Position numbers and translations under genes: made by a program. A DNA stretch of 64,000 nucleotides from Planobispora rosea (GTDB lineage Bacteria; Actinomycetota; Actinomycetes; Streptosporangiales; Streptosporangiaceae). Under the pieces are notes generated by a model, which did no database searches, was not told the DNA's origin, and worked only from the letters and a program-made list of their open reading frames with translations. Shown here piece by piece: positions 63,824-64,000 of the stretch. Numbering within the stretch: position 1 is the first letter of the stretch; each line of letters starts with the position of its first letter. The DNA is taken from NCBI RefSeq assembly GCF_014648175.1, contig NZ_BMQP01000004.1:124001-188000 (forward strand), in the 5' to 3' direction.

Positions 63824-64000
63824 GATGCGAGTCATCCGCCGTCATCGCCTCGTCCTCGCGCTGGCGGTGACCGCCTCGGCCGTGCTGATCACCTTGGACG
63901 TCCGCGACGGCACGACCGCGCTGCGCGAGTGGGCCGCCTCCGTGGCCGGGCCGGTGCAACGCCTCGTGGCCGCGATCGGCCGGGCCCCCGCCGGCGGAGA
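63824..64000 (+). CDS. mreC: Rod-shape protein MreC, N-terminus (partial)
   Basis: The first 59 residues of a bitopic protein: basic MRVIRRHRL, one membrane helix (about 8-25, VLALAVTASAVLITLDV) and the start of a periplasmic segment ending AAIGRAPAGG at the window edge. Position after mreB and GAGGAGG before the ATG support MreC, which links MreB to the elongation enzymes outside the membrane. Truncated by the window. Confidence 0.85.

Overview
The window is about 64 kb of a high-GC actinobacterial chromosome. Indicators are a DivIVA/Wag31-type division cluster, an F420-type luciferase-like oxidoreductase, a MurE with the meso-diaminopimelate signature DNPR, and many GTG/TTG starts. Gene order and the short GC-rich repeats between division genes suggest a Streptosporangiales member (Streptosporangium/Nonomuraea-like). 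That placement is inference; no rRNA or marker search was possible. No tRNA, rRNA, prophage, IS element or CRISPR array was recognised.

Region 1 (1-24.8 kb): the 3' part of ileS converges on a long leftward division and cell-wall (dcw) cluster, transcribed right to left as mraZ, rsmH, ftsL-like, ftsI, murE, murF, mraY, murD, ftsW, murG, murC, ftsQ, ftsZ, yggS, sepF, yggT, wag31 and a membrane protein with two Cys/His clusters. Most genes overlap by 4 nt. The cluster starts at a promoter overlaid by four TGGAG-type repeats on a 10-bp period, a probable MraZ operator. Several junctions carry direct repeats (ftsZ/yggS, ftsQ/murC, murC/murG), ftsW carries a coding 39-bp tandem repeat, and FtsI has a low-complexity N-terminal extension of about 240 residues. 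The ylmD/pgeF-like gene often found between ftsZ and yggS is absent.

Region 2 (24.8-34.8 kb): a rightward moxR-DUF58-transglutaminase operon diverges from mraZ. It is followed by leftward DUF3040, dinB (with a consensus LexA box), a methyltransferase, nusB, efp and an M24 peptidase.

Region 3 (34.9-49.3 kb): an accessory stretch with truncated genes (HAD phosphatase, PknH-like sensor lipoprotein, a possible Phd-like antitoxin), a divergent SDR, an SRPBCC-ArsR pair with two matching operators, and a DAACS symporter preceded by a cysteine-containing leader peptide. These are followed by an F420-type oxidoreductase, an EEP-family protein, a MobA/CoxE/CoxD-like trio, a TrkH/TrkA potassium system and a GGDEF-EAL protein.

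Region 4 (49.3-62.4 kb): a leftward riboflavin operon (ribD-ribE-pnuX-ribBA-ribH) with an FMN riboswitch and a palindrome inside its promoter, a DUF2236 oxygenase, a rightward five-gene dipeptide/oligopeptide ABC operon, and rpe.

Region 5 (62.5-64 kb): a perfect CIRCE element (HrcA site), a 17-codon ORF with a strong ribosome-binding site, and a hairpin precede an mreB-mreC operon that runs off the window. Heat-shock-type control of a cell-shape operon is the most unusual arrangement seen. Second is the cysteine leader peptide, which suggests the 'dicarboxylate' symporter may transport cystine.
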